A stretch of DNA of 64,000 nucleotides from Methanomassiliicoccus sp. (GCA_018262895.1 JADFDJ010000006.1:100566-164565); one strand, 5' to 3'; positions 33,439 to 43,178 are shown, counted from the first letter of the stretch. The notes: generated by a model not told the origin, from the sequence alone. A program made the numbers and translations.

Positions 33439-34554
33439 TCACTCGCCGCCCCGCTTCACCACGATGGTTATGATGTCGCCGTTCATCAGAACGTGGTCCG
33501 TGCCTACTGTCTGACCGGGGAACTTGGCGGACCTCCCCCACACCGTGGCATAGCGGAAGTTGCGGCGGAATGACCGGTGGATACGGTCGCACAGGTCCCC
33601 CACGGTGGAGCCTCCCATTATGACCATGGGTTCCTTCATGTCCGCCTCTTGACCCTGGGGCTTCAGGAACACGTGGATGAAGTCCAGCTTCTTGTAGATG
33701 GCCTCCTTCAGCTCCTCGATGCCGAGGTCCTTGTTGGCGGCAACATAGATGGGGTCCCACCCGCGCATCTTCTCCTTGATCCTCTGGAGGTGCTCCTCGT
33801 CCACGAGGTCGATCTTGTTCACCACCGTTACCGAGCGCAGGTAGACCCTGTTGCCAGTTAGGACGTCGATGAGCTGCTCCTCGTCGATGTCCTCGCGTAT
33901 GATCACCTCGGCGTTCACGTAGCCATACGCGCCCACCATGTCCGAGGCCATCTCCGTGGTGATCTTGGTCAAGGCCACGGTAGGCTTGACATCGATGCCT
34001 CCCTTCTCGGTCTTGGTTATGACCACGTTTGGAGGATGGGTGTTCAACCGGATGCCGGTGTTGTAAAGCTCGTTGACCAGGACATCGATGTTCATATCGT
34101 ACACGTCGATGACGAACAGGATGAGATCCGATGTGCGCACCACGGCCAGGACCTCCCTGCCCCGGCCCTTGCCCCTCGACGCGTCGCGGATCAGGCCTGG
34201 CATGTCCAGCACCTGTATCTTGGCGAACTTGTGGTACATTATCCCGGGGATGACGTCCAGGGTGGTGAAGGCGTAAGCGGCCACCTCGCTCTTGGCGCCT
34301 GTAAGCTTGTTAAGCAGTGTCGACTTACCCACGCTGGGAAATCCCACCAGGGCGACGGTGGCGTTCCCAGACTTCTTCACGGAGTACCCCTGACCGCCCC
34401 CGCCCGAGGCCGCCCGGCGCTTCTCCTGCTCCATCTTGAGGCGGGCGATCTTGGCCTTCAGAAGACCTATGTGGCTTTGGGTCTTCTTGTTGTACTGGGT
34501 CTTGAGGATCTCTTCCTCAATCGCCTTGATCTGCTCATCGATGGTAAGCGCCAC
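33439..34554 (-). CDS. DRG-family GTPase (OBG/HflX superfamily) with TGS domain
   Basis: A 371-residue translation-associated GTPase conserved in archaea and eukaryotes. An N-terminal helical hairpin (EEILKTQYNKKTQSHIGLLKA) precedes G1 (GFPSVGKSTLLNKL), G3 (DMPGLIRDASRGKGRGREV) and G4 (NKID). The C-terminal TGS domain ends with VWGRSAKFPGQTVGTDHVL. The gene begins with GTG 34554, supported by an AGGTGA ribosome site four bases upstream, and lies four bases after the carbamate kinase stop, so the two are probably cotranscribed. Confidence 0.95.
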   Translation of the reverse strand: MALTIDEQIKAIEEEILKTQYNKKTQSHIGLLKAKIARLKMEQEKRRAASGGGGQGYSVKKSGNATVALVGFPSVGKSTLLNKLTGAKSEVAAYAFTTLDVIPGIMYHKFAKIQVLDMPGLIRDASRGKGRGREVLAVVRTSDLILFVIDVYDMNIDVLVNELYNTGIRLNTHPPNVVITKTEKGGIDVKPTVALTKITTEMASDMVGAYGYVNAEVIIREDIDEEQLIDVLTGNRVYLRSVTVVNKIDLVDEEHLQRIKEKMRGWDPIYVAANKDLGIEELKEAIYKKLDFIHVFLKPQGQEADMKEPMVIMGGSTVGDLCDRIHRSFRRNFRYATVWGRSAKFPGQTVGTDHVLMNGDIITIVVKRGGE

Positions 34555-34558
34555 AAGT

Positions 34559-35503
34559 TCACCTAATTACCACTTGGGTTCCCGCCTTACTCGCCAATGC
34601 CATATGTAAAAGTTCCGGTGTGGTGATTACCGCCCGCTCACCGCCCGACCTCACGAAATCGATCGCCGCCTCCACCTTCGGGCCCATCGACCCCGGCGGG
34701 AACTCACCCTCCTCCAGATGCCTCTCGGCCACCTCCGCCGTGACCGTCCCCAGCATCCTCTCCCGGGCGGTGCCGTAACCCACGTACGCGCCCTCGACGT
34801 CCGTCAGCATGACCAGCAGATCGTCCTTCAGGCTCTTGGCCAGGCAGGCGGCGGCGAGGTCCTTGTCCACCACCGCCTCCACCCCTTCCAGGCGGCCGTT
34901 CCTCCAAGCCACGGGGATTCCCCCTCCCCCCACCGCTATCACCAGGTCGTTGCCGCTGCGCACCAGCCGTCCAATCGCGGGTGCCTCCACTATGGTTACG
35001 GGACGGGGAGAGGGCACCACTCTCCTCCAGCCCCCGCGCGATAGGTCCTTGTGGAGATGCCACCCCCTTTCCTTGCTGAGCTTCTCCGCCTCCTCCCGAT
35101 CGTAGTAAGGGCCTACAGGCTTGCTGGGGTCCTTGAATGCCTCATCCTCCTCGTCCACCACGACGCGGGTGAGGACGCAGGGAACGATGCGATCGCAGCA
35201 GGCCTTGCGCAGCGCATCGGTCAGGGCCTGCTGCAGCATGAAGCCGACCAATCCCTGGGACTCGGCCACACATACGTCCAGGGGCATGGGAGGTACCTCT
35301 CCCCTGGCCACCTCGTTCTGTATCAGTATGTCTCCCACCTGAGGCCCGTTGCCGTGGGTGAGGGTGATGTTGTACCCTGCCTGCACCATGGACGCGATGT
35401 GGCGGCATGTCTCCTCAAGGTTCCTTTGCTGGTTCTCCTTGGTGGCCGGCTGGCCCTTCTTCAGGATGGCGTTCCCACCTATGGCTACCACTGCGTTGGT
35501 CAT
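34559..35503 (-). CDS. arcC: Carbamate kinase
   Basis: Transfers phosphate between carbamoyl phosphate and ADP; it may recover ATP from carbamoyl phosphate or supply it. 314 residues of the amino-acid kinase fold: VVAIGGNAILKKGQ at the N-terminus, LTHGNGPQVGDILIQNE, the family-specific PSPRPVTIVE, AVGGGGIPVA and KVEAAIDFV. No arginine deiminase or ornithine carbamoyltransferase gene is adjacent, so its pathway is open. It heads a likely two-gene unit with the DRG GTPase. Confidence 0.93.
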   Translation of the reverse strand: MTNAVVAIGGNAILKKGQPATKENQQRNLEETCRHIASMVQAGYNITLTHGNGPQVGDILIQNEVARGEVPPMPLDVCVAESQGLVGFMLQQALTDALRKACCDRIVPCVLTRVVVDEEDEAFKDPSKPVGPYYDREEAEKLSKERGWHLHKDLSRGGWRRVVPSPRPVTIVEAPAIGRLVRSGNDLVIAVGGGGIPVAWRNGRLEGVEAVVDKDLAAACLAKSLKDDLLVMLTDVEGAYVGYGTARERMLGTVTAEVAERHLEEGEFPPGSMGPKVEAAIDFVRSGGERAVITTPELLHMALASKAGTQVVIR

Positions 35504-35588
35504 GCTCCCCTTCCTGCTCTGGCTGAGATGAGACTTGCTCGTTCATCGTACATAAACTTTAAACCCCTCAGTATGATGCCAGGGACCA

Positions 35589-36590
35589 ATGTCGACGCAG
35601 GACGATCTCAAGAGCAGGTTCTTGAGGTTCAGGGAGAACAAGTATGCCATCTATATCGGCCTGGCCCTGACCTTCATTGTCTGTTCGCTATTGCTCGTGT
35701 ATTCATCTTACCTTCTCTGCTTCGGCCTCCTGCTTGTCGCTCTGGCCGGATACTACATACCCTACTATTTCGGGATGAGGTCACGCAAGAAGCTTGCGGT
35801 CTGGGGCATTATACTGATCCTGCTGCTGGCCTTCCCCTACGCGTTCTCGCTGGTGGAGGGGCAGAAGGCCTCGGCCAACAAACTCATCGCTTCCGAGGAC
35901 GGCACCCTGATGGACGGCACCGTGGATCCATTCTACGGGGATGCCAGCACCACCCACACCTTCAGCGTGCTGGTCACAAACGGAAGCTACTCCGATGTCC
36001 GGGTGGTCATCTATGATTACTGGACAGGCACTCTCGTATCCAACAATACTATGACAGGTACCGCGGTCGACGGGGGCATATTGTACACCTACAGTGGGAC
36101 CCTCCAGAACCGAACAGAGTACTATTATTACTACATGGCCAACGCCGGAGGGGGCTGGATCACCACCCAGACTGCGAACTACGGCCCCATGCACGTCACC
36201 GATGCCGACCTCTACGCGCACTGGCTACCGCTGCTGATGTTCGCCCTCTTGTTGGAGGTGGGGCTGCTCTACTACCTGCTGCTCATCCTGAGCTGGTGGA
36301 CCGACAAGTCCAAGGCCCGGTTGGCAGAGGTGCAGAAGCAGAGGGCCAGAGGCCTGCCCGCTCCCGGAAGGGAGGGCACGGAGGAGAAGTTCATCTGCTC
36401 CGAGTGCGGGGCGGAGGTACCTGCCAGCGCGACCAAGTGTCCTCAGTGCGGGGAGAGGTTCGATGAGTCCAAGGATGAGCCGGCGACCCCGGTGAAGAAG
36501 AAGGACGAGTTCGTGTGCACGGAGTGCGGGGCTACCGTGGACGAGAAGGCCAAGACCTGCTGGAACTGCGGAAAGGAGTTCGAGGACTGA
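35589..36590 (+). CDS. Membrane protein with two C-terminal zinc ribbons
   Basis: A 333-residue membrane protein. Three hydrophobic helices occupy about 18-90 (YIGLALTFIVCSLLLVYSSY and following); an extracellular beta-rich domain (about 95-205) contains NGS/NNT glycosylation sequons; a further helix is at about 215-235. The cytoplasmic tail carries two zinc ribbons, CSECGAEVPASATKCPQCG and CTECGATVDEKAKTCWNCG. Such ribbon tails are common in Thermoplasmatota membrane proteins. Function not known. It is followed by top6B from a separate promoter. Confidence 0.75.
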   Translation: MSTQDDLKSRFLRFRENKYAIYIGLALTFIVCSLLLVYSSYLLCFGLLLVALAGYYIPYYFGMRSRKKLAVWGIILILLLAFPYAFSLVEGQKASANKLIASEDGTLMDGTVDPFYGDASTTHTFSVLVTNGSYSDVRVVIYDYWTGTLVSNNTMTGTAVDGGILYTYSGTLQNRTEYYYYYMANAGGGWITTQTANYGPMHVTDADLYAHWLPLLMFALLLEVGLLYYLLLILSWWTDKSKARLAEVQKQRARGLPAPGREGTEEKFICSECGAEVPASATKCPQCGERFDESKDEPATPVKKKDEFVCTECGATVDEKAKTCWNCGKEFED

Positions 36591-36617
36591 GCCCATTTTC
36601 GCCGCTCCGCGCTCAAA

Positions 36618-36627
36618 CCTTTTATAC
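36618..36627 (+). promoter_or_regulatory. Predicted TATA box of top6B
   Basis: CTTTTATACC lies about 25-32 bases before ATG 36650; a GAGGT ribosome site sits at about 36638. The distance leaves only a very short leader. Confidence 0.5.
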
Positions 36628-36649
36628 CCTATTTCATTGAGGTAATGGG

Positions 36650-38650
36650 ATGGCCTCTACTACAGCTCATAAGCTAGCTAAGAGCCAGAAGGAGATATCT
36701 GTCTCCGAGTTCTTCGAAAAGAACCGTCAGATCCTTGGCTTCGATTCGCCTGTAAAATCGCTCATCATGGGCATAAAGGAGGGAGTGGACAACTCCCTGG
36801 ACGCCTGCGAGGAGGCCCAGATCCTTCCGGACATCGTTGTGAGCATCGACAGGGTGGACCAGAAGGAGTACCGGGTCATGATCGAGGACAATGGGCCGGG
36901 GATCGTATCCACGTCCATGCCCAATGTTTTCGGTCGTCTATTGTACGGTTCCCGTTTCCACGCCGTCCGCCAGTCACGTGGACAGCAGGGGATCGGCATC
37001 TCCGCCACCATCATGTTCGGCCAGATCACCACCGGGAAAGCGGCCACGGCCCGCTCCAAGGTGGAGGGGGCAGAGGCGGCGAAGGAGATAGACATCATCA
37101 TCGACACCAAGAAGAACGCTCCGGTGATCCTCCGGGAGGATTTCGTACCCTGGAACGAGAAGGCCCACGGTACGCGGGTAGAGTTCTACATGAACGGGCG
37201 GTACGTCACTGGGAAGCAGTCTGTCATCGAGTATCTCAGACAGACGGCTATCGTGAACCCCCATGCCACCTTGACCTTCATAGACCCTGATGGGAAGCGC
37301 TTCATTTTCGGCAGGGCAACCGAGCAGATGCCACCTCTGGCCAAGGAGATCAAGCCGCATCCTGACGGCATCGAGCTGGGCACTCTCATGAACATGATCA
37401 AGGTCACCAAGGAGAAGAGCCTGGTCAAGTTCCTTCAGAACGATTTCAACAGGATATCGGAGAGGGTGGCCAAGGAGATATGCAACGCTTCGGGGCTGCC
37501 GGAGACCACCAAGCCGTCGAACCTATCGCTGGACTCGTCCAAGCAGCTGCTGGAGGGGATCTCCAAGGTCAAGATAATGGCCCCTCAGGTGGACTGCCTC
37601 TCCCCCATCGGGGAGAGCCTCATCCGCAAGGGCCTGAAGCACGTACTGGCCGATGTCAAGCCGGAGTTCTATGCTCCGCCGGTGAGCCGAGAGCCCAAGG
37701 TCCACACTGGCAACCCCTTCCTGGTGGAGGTGGGTATCGTGTACGGTGGGGACCTTCCGTCGGACCAGCAAGTGCAAATCCTTCGCTTCGCGAACCGCGT
37801 CCCCCTGCTGTACCAGCAGGGTGCCTGTGTGGTCACCAAGGCCATCGAGAACACGGACTGGAGGCGCTATGGGCTGGAGCAGAGGGGGGGCTCGGGCATA
37901 CCTTTCGGACCGGCGATCATATTGGTCCATGTCGCTTCCACCAAGATCCCCTTCACCTCCGAGGCCAAGGAGGCCATAGCCTCCGTGCCCATAATCCAGG
38001 AGGAGATCTCCCTGGCTTTGAAGGCCTGCGGGAGGAGCCTCAAGACCCATCTCAACAAGAAGGAGAGAAAGACCAAGACCCGCTCCAAGTTCGAGATCGT
38101 ACAGGTCATCATCCCCCTCATGGCAGAGAAGACCGCCAAGATAGTGGGCAAGCCCGTTCCCGATCTGAGGGGGACCCTGACCAAGATAATGAACGTGGTG
38201 TGGATCGATGATTCGGTGACATACGATAAAGGCCGACACCGGGTCAAGGTGCTGGTCTACAACTACACTCCCAAGCAGCAGAGGTTCCGCATCCACACCG
38301 TCCTGCCGAAGGGGAGCCTGGACATGGCATCGTGCAACCTCAAGCCCCTGGAGATCAAGGAGGAGGAGAAAGTGACCTGGGAGCTGCCCCGCATACCATC
38401 GACGGCGATGTACGAGGTCAGCTTCGACCTTAAGGGCATGGACCCGGAGGCCTTCTCCGAGACCGAGGTGTTCGTGTCCGGGATCAACCCCGTCGACGTC
38501 ATGGGGGCCGATCCCCTTCCCGGGGACTGGGACCTTCAGGGTGTGAACTTCACTGAGGTGGAGGCGCCGGCCGTTGTGCAGGCGGCCGAGGATGACGAGG
38601 AGGAGCCAGACTACGATGAGTCAGGAGAGGACCTGAATGATGAGCAATAA
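36650..38650 (+). CDS. top6B: DNA topoisomerase VI subunit B
   Basis: ATPase subunit of the archaeal type IIB topoisomerase that relaxes supercoils and decatenates DNA. 666 residues. The GHKL ATPase shows [13 protein letters not shown] (N-box), IEDNGPGI (G1) and [17 protein letters not shown] (G2). Next come the H2TH region ([13 protein letters not shown]) and the transducer domain (about 300-480), then a C-terminal immunoglobulin-like domain with an acidic tail ([14 protein letters not shown]). The stop overlaps the top6A start region by 11-14 bases, so the subunits are coupled. Confidence 0.96.
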   Translation: MASTTAHKLAKSQKEISVSEFFEKNRQILGFDSPVKSLIMGIKEGVDNSLDACEEAQILPDIVVSIDRVDQKEYRVMIEDNGPGIVSTSMPNVFGRLLYGSRFHAVRQSRGQQGIGISATIMFGQITTGKAATARSKVEGAEAAKEIDIIIDTKKNAPVILREDFVPWNEKAHGTRVEFYMNGRYVTGKQSVIEYLRQTAIVNPHATLTFIDPDGKRFIFGRATEQMPPLAKEIKPHPDGIELGTLMNMIKVTKEKSLVKFLQNDFNRISERVAKEICNASGLPETTKPSNLSLDSSKQLLEGISKVKIMAPQVDCLSPIGESLIRKGLKHVLADVKPEFYAPPVSREPKVHTGNPFLVEVGIVYGGDLPSDQQVQILRFANRVPLLYQQGACVVTKAIENTDWRRYGLEQRGGSGIPFGPAIILVHVASTKIPFTSEAKEAIASVPIIQEEISLALKACGRSLKTHLNKKERKTKTRSKFEIVQVIIPLMAEKTAKIVGKPVPDLRGTLTKIMNVVWIDDSVTYDKGRHRVKVLVYNYTPKQQRFRIHTVLPKGSLDMASCNLKPLEIKEEEKVTWELPRIPSTAMYEVSFDLKGMDPEAFSETEVFVSGINPVDVMGADPLPGDWDLQGVNFTEVEAPAVVQAAEDDEEEPDYDESGEDLNDEQ

Positions 38651-39740
38651 GCGCAACACCGATGCCATAAAGCGGCTCTACTCCATCTCCGAATCGATCT
38701 ACAACCAGCTGGACGAGGGTAAGGTCCCCAAGATGGTTCTGCCCCTCCGTACCAAGGCCAACATCAAGTTCGATACCCGCAGCAACGTGTGGAAGTACGG
38801 GAACCTGAAAGGGGCCCGCTCCGCCAAGAAGGTGAAGGGCGCGCTGATGCTCCTGCGAACTTCCTACATGCTCGAGCTCATCCAGGAGATGATCGAGACC
38901 AACAAGTCGTCCACCCTGAGAGAGGCGTACTACATCTCTGAGGGATGGGGGCGGGCCAAGTTCCACTCCCAGGACGAGTCCAACATGCTCGCCGAGGACC
39001 TCGAGATCGTGACCCAGTGCCTTCGCGAGGACTTCAAGCTGCGTCCCGAGGAGGACGGTGCCAGGGTTATCGGGGACATCAACCTGGTGGAGACCGATCG
39101 CAAGGGAAAGCAGAAGAAGCTGAACTGCCGCGATGATGTCGGTGATTCCGGTTACGGCATACCATACAACGTAGAAAAGGAGAAGCTCGACCTCAAGGAC
39201 ACCTCCGCCAAGTTCGTGATCGCAATTGAGACCGGGGGTATGTTCGACAGGCTGGTGGAGAACGGGTTCGACGAGAACTTCGATGCCGTTCTGGTCCACC
39301 TAAAGGGACAGCCGGCCCGGTCCACCCGCCGTTTCGTGAAGCGGCTGAACGAGGACCTGCATCTGCCGGTGATCGTATTCACCGATGGCGATCCCTGGTC
39401 CTTCCGGATCTATGCCTCCATAGCGTACGGGGCGATCAAGACCGCCCACCTCTCTGAGTACCTGGCCACACCGAGCGCGGAGTACATCGGGATCACCGCC
39501 TCGGATATCGAGAACTATGATCTGCCTACCGACAAGCTCACGGACATGGACGTGAGGGCGCTCAACGCCGAGCTTAAGGACCCCCGCTTCAACACCGACT
39601 TCTGGAAGGGCGAGATCGACCTAATGCTTAAGCTTGGCCGTAAGGCCGAACAGCAGGCTCTGGCAAAGTACGGTCTGAACTTCGTGACGGACACCTACCT
39701 GCCGGACAAGCTAAGCGAGTTCGGGCTCATCAGGAAGTGA
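38637..39740 (+). CDS. top6A: DNA topoisomerase VI subunit A (Spo11 family)
   Basis: DNA-cleaving subunit, 367 residues. The winged-helix CAP domain carries the catalytic tyrosine in TLREAYYIS (about residue 100), which forms the 5'-phosphotyrosine link. The Toprim domain has [14 protein letters not shown] with the metal-binding glutamate and [12 protein letters not shown] with the DxD pair. Two adjacent ATGs (38637, 38640) are possible starts; a GAGAGGAC ribosome site lies at about 38625. Stop TGA at 39738-39740. Confidence 0.96.
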   Translation: MMSNKRNTDAIKRLYSISESIYNQLDEGKVPKMVLPLRTKANIKFDTRSNVWKYGNLKGARSAKKVKGALMLLRTSYMLELIQEMIETNKSSTLREAYYISEGWGRAKFHSQDESNMLAEDLEIVTQCLREDFKLRPEEDGARVIGDINLVETDRKGKQKKLNCRDDVGDSGYGIPYNVEKEKLDLKDTSAKFVIAIETGGMFDRLVENGFDENFDAVLVHLKGQPARSTRRFVKRLNEDLHLPVIVFTDGDPWSFRIYASIAYGAIKTAHLSEYLATPSAEYIGITASDIENYDLPTDKLTDMDVRALNAELKDPRFNTDFWKGEIDLMLKLGRKAEQQALAKYGLNFVTDTYLPDKLSEFGLIRK

Positions 39741-39896
39741 ACTGAGATCCCGAGACCCTTCACTAGGCCATTTTCGCAACCATTGGTCCTGCAAAGCGCT
39801 GGTTTCCGATATTGGGTCATGACAAGGCGTCAGGAGCGCGCACAAGAAAGGAATATGAAAATATTGGGGTTCCGTCCCTGATAAGTGCTTGCCGGC

Positions 39897-40181
39897 TCAG
39901 CTGTCGCTTTTCACGACCCTCCTGCCCTTCTCGGTCAGCACGTAAACATTGGTCCCGCTGAAAGAACGAGCACAGGAATCACCGCATCCTGAGCCTCGGC
40001 AGCCCAAGCATTTGAGAGAGGAGCAACCACCTCCCTGATCCGTCACCTTCTGGATGAGGCCCTTGTCCTCCAGTATCCTCAGCCTCTGCCGCAGGTCCTC
40101 TATCCCCACTCCCAGCCGTTCCGCAATGTCCATCGTTGAACGGCTACCGTTCTTTAGTAACTCCAATGTATCTCTGATCAT
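39897..40181 (-). CDS. FeoC-like winged-helix protein with cysteine cluster
   Basis: A 94-residue protein with an N-terminal winged helix-turn-helix (RSTMDIAERLGVGIEDLRQRL, ILEDKGLI) and a glycine/cysteine-rich insert CSSLKCLGCRGSGCGDSC of five cysteines, followed by the wing strand (NVYVLTEKGRRVV). FeoC proteins have similar size, fold and a cysteine set that can bind an Fe-S cluster. As last gene of the feo operon it probably senses iron or oxygen and controls FeoB stability or transcription. It is 13 bases downstream of the small membrane protein gene. Confidence 0.75.
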   Translation of the reverse strand: MIRDTLELLKNGSRSTMDIAERLGVGIEDLRQRLRILEDKGLIQKVTDQGGGCSSLKCLGCRGSGCGDSCARSFSGTNVYVLTEKGRRVVKSDS

Positions 40182-40194
40182 ACTCTATCCTCCA

Positions 40195-40635
40195 TCAACT
40201 AGAGCTCCTTTTTACGGTCTTGAACTCCCTGAGCTTGTACCATAAGATCGCCGCACACGGGATCATCATGGGCATAGCCGGTGTGAAGTCGTCCATTGGA
40301 ACCCAGTCAACGAAATCCTCGCTCATCAGCAAGTATGCCTCCGAGGCATCCGCCAGCAGTGCCAGGAGGGTCACCAGACTTATGGACAGGCCGACCATGC
40401 AGCCCACTATAAGGAAGGCCTCTCCATCCATGTCGCTCCTGAACCTCATTACCCCTGTAAGGAATATCGCACCTACCACGATAAGAGCCAAACCCAGCAT
40501 CAGGTTCCCGTTAGACGAGACGTACGCCGGCCATTCCTCTCCAAGGAAATAGGCCAAGATGCTAAGCCCCCCTAGGGTGAAGAACACTAGACCTAGCACC
40601 AAGGACAAACTCGAATCTCCTCTTTTTGAGCTCAT
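40195..40635 (-). CDS. Four-helix membrane protein in the feo operon
   Basis: A 146-residue protein with four hydrophobic stretches (about 11-30, 45-62, 73-95 and 120-135), no recognised domain and no metal-binding motif apart from methionine-rich PAMPMMIPCAAILWY. It starts four bases after feoB and is followed closely by the feoC-like gene, so it is almost surely cotranscribed with the iron transporter. It may be an accessory subunit of FeoB; that is inference from position only. Confidence 0.7.
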   Translation of the reverse strand: MSSKRGDSSLSLVLGLVFFTLGGLSILAYFLGEEWPAYVSSNGNLMLGLALIVVGAIFLTGVMRFRSDMDGEAFLIVGCMVGLSISLVTLLALLADASEAYLLMSEDFVDWVPMDDFTPAMPMMIPCAAILWYKLREFKTVKRSSS

Positions 40636-40639
40636 TGTA

Positions 40640-42616
40640 TCACCATACCACGTTGCCGATGGTGAAGATCACGAAGGCAACGGCATACGCGACTATCAGG
40701 CTGTATATGATCGAGAACGCCGTCCACTTGACGGACCGGGTCTCCTTCCAGATCACCCCGAGCGTGGCGATGCATGGAGTGTAGATGAGGACGAAGGACA
40801 TTAGACCCAGGGAGGCGGAGGCGCTCATCCCGTTTTGTAAGTTCTCCTCCAGACCTTGCCCCTCCTCGGCGCCGTAAAGCACGCCCAAGGCACCAACGAC
40901 AACTTCCTTGGCTAGGAAACCGAATACCAGGGCCACAACTATCCTCCAATCAAACCCCAGAGGAGCGAACAGCGGGGCCAGTAAGTGGCCGAGGGAGCCA
41001 GCGTAACTTGCCTCGGCGCCGTACTCGACGCCCCAGGGCAGGCTTGCCAGTGCCCAAATCATGACCGCACCTAGGAGGATGACAGTCCCAGCCTTACGGA
41101 TGTACATTGAGCCTTTTTCCCACATGTGGATGACCGTGCTCTTCGCCGAGGGAACGCGGTATGGGGGAAGTTCCATTATGAACGGGGTGCCCTCGCCCCT
41201 GAGCAGCGTCTTCCTCAGGGCCAGTGCGGACACGATCGCCACTGCTATACCCAGCAGGTAGATGACGAAAACAACCGTCCCCGCATCTCTGGGGAAGATG
41301 ATGCCAGCAAATAGGACGTAGACAGGGAGCCTGGCCGAGCAGGATATGTAAGGGGAGGTGAGGATCGTTATCAGGCGGCTCTTGGGGTCCTCTATGGTCC
41401 GAGTGGCCATTATGGCAGGGACATTGCACCCCAGGCCAAGGAGCATAGGAATGAACGATTTCCCATGCAGGCCGATCTTGGACATCAAGCGGTCCATGAT
41501 GAAGGCGGCCCTTGCCAGATACCCTGTGTCCTCAAGCAGCGACAGCATTATGAACATAATGAATATGTTCGGAACGAACACCAGGACGAAGCCTACGCCG
41601 CTTATGATGCCATCGCCTAACAGGGAGGCAAGCCATTCTAGCTGCATGTTCTCGGACACAAACCCAGCCAACCATGAGAAGCTTTGATCGATGGCGTCCA
41701 TGAACGGTGTCGCCACCACGAAGGTCATCTCAAAGATCCCCCACATCAGGACCAGGAAAATGGGGATGCCGAGATACTTGTTGGTAACAACCTTGTCGAT
41801 CTCATCGGACAGGGACCTCTTCCCCTCGCCCCTACGGTAGATGCCAGCAAGAACCGAGGATATCTTTTCGTACCTCCGGTCCACGATGGCCATCTCAATA
41901 TCCTCCCGGTCCACCTTCCTCAGCGAAGCGTGGATCCGCTCGGCGATCTCTTTATCCTTCACCAGGTCGCCGGGTTCGATGAGGCCTTCGATGAGCATGA
42001 GACTGGACCATCTTGCGGAGGATGTAATCCCCCCGTACTGCCTCAGATCCCGTTCGATCTCCTGAACTAGAGGCTCGACCTTCTGGCCCAGGTTGACCAG
42101 GGGGCGAGCGGTCTTCTCACGGTTGGACGCTACGACTATGGCGCTCAGGAGGTCGTCCAGACCTCTCTTCTCCGTGGCCGAGACTCGCACCGCAGGGGTT
42201 CCCAGGAAATCGGAAAGTTTGTTCACATCGAGCGTGTCCCCCCGGGCATCGGCCAAGTCGGACATGTTGAGTGCAAGGACCACCTGCCGCCCCATGTCCA
42301 GCAATTGGGTGGTCAGGTACATGTTTCGCTCCAGGTTAGTGGAGTCGATCACCTGCACCACCACATCGATATCGGCGGTGGTTATGAACTCGTTGGCCAC
42401 CGCCTCGTCCGGGGACCGGGCAGACATGCTGTATATCCCTGGAAGGTCTGTTATATTGATCGTATATTTCCGCCGGAACGTGCAGGTTCCGGTCTTCTTT
42501 CCTATGGTTACCCCAGGCCAGTTACCGACATGCTGCCGAGCGCCCGTGAGCGCGTTGAACAAGCTGGTCTTTCCCACGTTAGGGTTACCTATCAATGCAA
42601 CTCCGATATCCAACAT
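40640..42616 (-). CDS. feoB: Ferrous iron transport protein B
   Basis: Imports Fe(II) across the cytoplasmic membrane. 658 residues: an N-terminal G domain with G1 GNPNVGKTSLFNAL, switch I VGNWPGVTIGKKTG, G3 DLPGIYSM and G4 LNMSD; a helical GDI domain (about 170-270); then a polytopic region with the gate motifs LLGLGCNVPAIMATRTIED and YISCSARLPVYVLF, whose cysteines are conserved in iron transport. It lies nine bases downstream of feoA and ahead of two accessory genes. Shorter than E. coli FeoB (773) but normal for archaea. Confidence 0.96.
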   Translation of the reverse strand: MLDIGVALIGNPNVGKTSLFNALTGARQHVGNWPGVTIGKKTGTCTFRRKYTINITDLPGIYSMSARSPDEAVANEFITTADIDVVVQVIDSTNLERNMYLTTQLLDMGRQVVLALNMSDLADARGDTLDVNKLSDFLGTPAVRVSATEKRGLDDLLSAIVVASNREKTARPLVNLGQKVEPLVQEIERDLRQYGGITSSARWSSLMLIEGLIEPGDLVKDKEIAERIHASLRKVDREDIEMAIVDRRYEKISSVLAGIYRRGEGKRSLSDEIDKVVTNKYLGIPIFLVLMWGIFEMTFVVATPFMDAIDQSFSWLAGFVSENMQLEWLASLLGDGIISGVGFVLVFVPNIFIMFIMLSLLEDTGYLARAAFIMDRLMSKIGLHGKSFIPMLLGLGCNVPAIMATRTIEDPKSRLITILTSPYISCSARLPVYVLFAGIIFPRDAGTVVFVIYLLGIAVAIVSALALRKTLLRGEGTPFIMELPPYRVPSAKSTVIHMWEKGSMYIRKAGTVILLGAVMIWALASLPWGVEYGAEASYAGSLGHLLAPLFAPLGFDWRIVVALVFGFLAKEVVVGALGVLYGAEEGQGLEENLQNGMSASASLGLMSFVLIYTPCIATLGVIWKETRSVKWTAFSIIYSLIVAYAVAFVIFTIGNVVW

Positions 42617-42625
42617 CGCCGTCCC

Positions 42626-42853
42626 TCAGCAGGTGACCAGGATCTGGTTGGCGAGACTGTTGCTCAGGGCCAGGCGGGTCCCGTTGATCCCGACGATCAG
42701 GCCTTGCCCATCCGCTCTGATGACCACCACCTTGGCCTTATCGATGAAGCCCATCTCCCTCAGGCGATTGGCGCACCAGGTCTTCCCCTTGACCGACTGC
42801 ACCAGACCCTCCTGACCTTCATTGACCATTGACAGGGGCATCTCTTTGGACAT
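42626..42853 (-). CDS. feoA: FeoA domain protein (second copy)
   Basis: A 75-residue SH3-like FeoA protein: EGQEGLVQSVKGKTWCANRL and REMGFIDKAKVVVIRADGQG end in the NGTRLALSNSLANQILV strand. The frame continues upstream to 42928, overlapping the first feoA; ATG 42853, directly beside the first feoA stop (42855), is the sensible start. Two different FeoA proteins precede feoB, as in several archaeal and clostridial operons. Confidence 0.9.
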   Translation of the reverse strand: MSKEMPLSMVNEGQEGLVQSVKGKTWCANRLREMGFIDKAKVVVIRADGQGLIVGINGTRLALSNSLANQILVTC

Positions 42854-42854
42854 C

Positions 42855-43094
42855 TCAGCCCTCCTTATAGTCCAGCAGCACCGTGGCCGCCTCGCTGTCT
42901 CTGAGGGTGATGTGATAGCCTCGAACAAGGAACTCCAAGGGATCGTTCATAGGAGCGCGACAGACCATGGTAACCTCTGCCCCACTGGTCAGGCCCATCT
43001 CCGCCATCCTCTGGCGGACCGAGCCTTTTGCCTCGATCCTCCTTATAGTCCCTTTCCTGCCAGGTTCTAGCTTGTTCATGTACAGTTCGACCAT
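42855..43094 (-). CDS. feoA: FeoA domain protein (first copy)
   Basis: First gene of the feo operon, 79 residues. The SH3-like FeoA pattern is LEPGRKGTIRRIEAKGSVRQ, RMAEMGLTSGAEVTMVCRAP, then the strand VRGYHITLRDSEAATVLL. Two start codons are possible (43094 and 43079). The promoter upstream carries three palindromic operator copies, so the operon is expected to be iron-repressed. Confidence 0.92.
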   Translation of the reverse strand: MVELYMNKLEPGRKGTIRRIEAKGSVRQRMAEMGLTSGAEVTMVCRAPMNDPLEFLVRGYHITLRDSEAATVLLDYKEG

Positions 43095-43106
43095 CTTATC
43101 AACTCA

Positions 43107-43122
43107 TTTAGGTATTCCTAAA
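43107..43122. promoter_or_regulatory. feo operator copy 1 (DtxR-like palindrome)
   Basis: TTTAGGTATTCCTAAA, perfect six-base arms TTTAGG/CCTAAA around four bases. Located 13 bases upstream of the feoA ATG. It resembles TTAGG-containing boxes bound by DtxR/IdeR/MDR1 iron regulators. Confidence 0.8.
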
Positions 43123-43127
43123 ATTAC

Positions 43128-43143
43128 TTTAGGATTGCCTAAA
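43128..43143. promoter_or_regulatory. feo operator copy 2
   Basis: TTTAGGATTGCCTAAA, same arms as copy 1, starting 21 bases from it (two helix turns). It covers the transcription start expected from the TATA box at 43155-43162. Confidence 0.8.
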
Positions 43144-43154
43144 CTATCATGAAG

Positions 43155-43162
43155 TATTTAAA
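43155..43162 (-). promoter_or_regulatory. TATA box of the feo operon
   Basis: TTTAAATA on the minus strand, between operator copies 2 and 3. A regulator dimer on either side would exclude TBP or polymerase. Confidence 0.6.
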
Positions 43163-43178
43163 TTTAGGTATTCCTAAA
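43163..43178. promoter_or_regulatory. feo operator copy 3
   Basis: TTTAGGTATTCCTAAA, identical to copy 1, abutting the upstream edge of the TATA box where the BRE would lie. Confidence 0.8.
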
